Of a stretch of 64,000 nt of DNA, positions 62,133 through 64,000 are shown one piece after another; position 1 is the first letter of the stretch, and the number at the start of each line of letters is the position of its first letter. The position numbers and the translations under genes were made by a program. The stretch lies in NCBI GenBank assembly GCA_037954665.1, contig JBBMOL010000092.1, positions 1,922,001 through 1,986,000 of the forward strand, given 5' to 3'. This DNA comes from Laguncularia racemosa (taxonomy: Eukaryota; Streptophyta; Magnoliopsida; Myrtales; Combretaceae). A model generated the notes under the pieces. That model was not told where the DNA came from, did not search any database, and was given only the letters and a program-made list of their open reading frames with translations.

Positions 62133-63063
62133 ATTAACATTAGTAAATGAATTATGCATATATGTTATTATAATGTATTTTTGTAAACATAGTTGTAAAT
62201 TAAGTTATTGCTAATTAACTGTTAATTAATAGTGGTTAGTCATTAAGATATCGTTAATTAATTGTTAAGAAAATAATTAGTAAAAAAAAAATTGTATTGG
62301 ATGGAAATGTAAAATATTTGTATAGTTTAGTAGAATTAGTCATAAAGGTAAGTAGTTGGTATTTATCCATTAATTGAAAATGATTAGTCGTTAATATGTC
62401 GTTAATTAATTGTTGTAAAATTAATTAGTGAAATTTTTTTTATTTGTTGCAAAGTGAAAATATTTGCATGGTTTTGTAAAATGAGTTATAAAATTAATTA
62501 ATTATTAATTATCCATTAATGAAAGGGGATTAGTCGTTAATATATCATTAATTAATTACTATGAAATTAATTAGTGAAAATTTTGTATTGGGTGAAAATG
62601 TAAAATATTTGTATAGTTTAGTAGAATTAATCATAAGAGTAAGTAGTAGATAATTATCCATTAATTAAATGTGATTAGTTATTAATATGTGATTAATTAT
62701 ATGCTGTAAAAGTAATTATTGAATTATTTTGTATTTGTTATAAGGTGGGATTATTTGTATGTTTTTGTATAATGAGTTATAAAATTAATTAGTTATTAAT
62801 TATCCATTAATCAAAGGAGATTAGTCATTAATATATTGTTAATTATTTACTATTAAATTAATTAGTGAAAAAAATGTTGTAGTGGGTGGAAATGTGAAAT
62901 ATTTGTATGGTTTTATAGAATTAGTCATAAAAGTAAGTAATTCTTAATCATCTATTAATTAAAGGTCATTAGTTGTTAATACATCGTTATTTAATTGCTA
63001 TAAAATTAATTAGTGAAAAAATTTATATTGGTTGCAAATGTAAATTATTTATACGGTTTTACA
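62133..63063. repeat. ~147-bp tandem repeat with alternating A/B variants
   Basis: About 6.3 units end with TTAATTAGTG or a close variant at 62282, 62430, 62576, 62721, 62867 and 63015, giving periods of 145-148 bp. Units alternate. The A type has TTAGTAGAATTAGTCATAA and AAGTAAGTAG; the B type has TTTGTTGCAAAG and GAGTTATAAAATTAATTA. The true period is therefore a ~293-bp dimer. The array ends a few bases before the ATG of the pseudogene at 63070. Confidence 0.85.
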
Positions 63064-63069
63064 TAGTAG

Positions 63070-64000
63070 ATGGAGCCTAGACCTTTCAAACCTTCAGTCT
63101 TGACGCAACAGGTCAATCATCGACCACAAGCAATCTAGGACGGAGAGGTAATGGACGTTTTATTTATCAATTAGTTTACGTTATATTAGAAATATGAAAA
63201 CATTTGACTTGTTGTTGGCATAGGAGCAAACAACCCTCACTGTGCGATGGCGTGAGTTGTCACTCTGTCGCGACGAGCATACGATCCCATTCGATGCTCA
63301 AATGGAGCCATACTTATAGCTAACTGGATTTAAAGGTGTAAGTCGTCTACCGTCCTTAATTGGCACATGATTACAGCACTGATGGAGAGATGGCGTCCAG
63401 AGATGCATAAATTCTACATGCCGATGGGGGAGTTTACCATTACGCTATAGGATGTGGAGATCCAGTTAGGACTCCCCGTGGATGGACAAACAGTTACAAG
63501 GAGTAGTTTCCTGGATTGAGGAGCAATTTACGAAGAACTGCTGGGGGCAAGACTGGGGTCCAGCGATAAGGGGGGCTGCATTAGTATAATATGGAGATTT
63601 ATCTTCACTGATAAATCCAACTCCCTCATGTATGCGATGTGGTTACCTTTGTTGGAACATTTCGACATCACTGGGACATATAGCTTGGGGGGGGGGGGGG
63701 GGGGGGGGGGGGAGCATGTCTAACGCTATTACATCACTAACTATGTATCGTGTCCTCACCATCGGCACATGAGATTGAAGGGGGGCATATTGCTACAGGT
63801 GTGGGCTTAAGACAAATTTGCCCACATCATACCCGTTAGTCGACATGGACTATCTATACCAATTAGATGTCCACTAACGGCATGGTAAAACACGCGAAGG
63901 GACACGCAGTTTCACCCCACCCGCGTCGTCAAACTAGTCTAACACATCCGACAAAATCATCTCCACCTGCTCCATCACATAATTTAACTTGTGAGATTAT
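63070..64000 (+). pseudogene. plant mobile domain (PMD) protein remnant, runs off the window
   Basis: PMD proteins (MAIN/MAIL family and transposon-borne relatives) share the domain formerly called aminotransferase-like. The first exon starts MEPRPFKPSVLTQQ and ends at GAG|GTAATG (63152), with TAG where Trp is expected in AIWDGE. An intron ends at ATAG (63223). The second part reads TVRWRELSL, GFKGVSRLPSLIG, ALMERWRPEMHKFYMPMGE and LGLPVDGQTV, then ILLQVWA and FAHIIPVSRHGLS, which is the PMD order. Several stops, a frameshift near 63362 and a 26-G run at 63687 break it. It is probably transposon-derived. Confidence 0.78.
63687..63712. repeat. homopolymer of 26 G
   Basis: An uninterrupted G run inside the PMD remnant, replacing coding sequence at that point. 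Confidence 0.85.

Noticed and set aside
62133..63063. CRISPR-like or phage-like array
   Set aside because: Units are contiguous with no spacers, in a plant nuclear context; it is a satellite-type tandem repeat.

Overview
The window is nuclear DNA from a flowering plant, most likely a eudicot. The evidence is spliced genes with GT/AG introns, seed 2S albumin genes, a VUP-like gene, a nuclear tRNA gene with a Pol III terminator, Ty1/copia and Ty3/gypsy LTR retrotransposons, and a decayed piece of plastid DNA. The species cannot be named from the sequence. The DNA is strongly AT-rich and gene-poor, and much of it is transposon-derived.

Layout. 94-3748: a Ty1/copia element on the minus strand, with both LTRs and a 5-bp target duplication, lacking RT/RNase H and carrying a small MITE in one LTR. 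4019-9871: two convergent 2S albumin genes. The first (+) is intron-containing and frameshifted. The second (-) is intact and intronless. A CACTA-type transposon lies between them (6544-7753). 10.3-11.6 kb: a transposon with very long inverted repeats holding an open reading segment. 15194-17252 and 48180-50194: two copies of the same ~2-kb solo LTR (Tat/Ogre-like), each with tRNA-like Pol III box motifs. 20209-23131: a probable Tekay-like solo LTR. 24165-29012: a complete 8-exon gene for the electron transfer flavoprotein alpha subunit. 29797-30517: a MULE-like element with a gene-like exon inside. 30966-31036: tRNA-Gly(CCC). 36599-36928: first coding exon of a VUP-like gene.

46.5-59.4 kb holds two dead members of an A1 (nepenthesin-type) aspartic protease family. 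One is split by a 7.9-kb Ty3/gypsy element, which itself contains two later insertions. Between the two lies a plastid DNA insertion (trnV-GAC to the start of rrn16). 59574-61009 is a 4-exon, probably plastid-targeted DUF1499 gene. 62133-63063 is an alternating ~147-bp tandem repeat directly upstream of a plant-mobile-domain pseudogene that runs off the window end.

Working genes supported here: one 2S albumin, ETFA, tRNA-Gly, the DUF1499 gene, and possibly the VUP-like gene. ETFA works in mitochondrial electron transfer, the albumin in seed storage, and the DUF1499 protein probably in plastids. They form no shared pathway. I found no convincing new multi-gene system. The most informative signals are the nested insertion history, the 2S albumin intron contrast, the Pol III boxes in the solo LTRs, the nucleosome-sized dimeric repeat and the plastid insertion.
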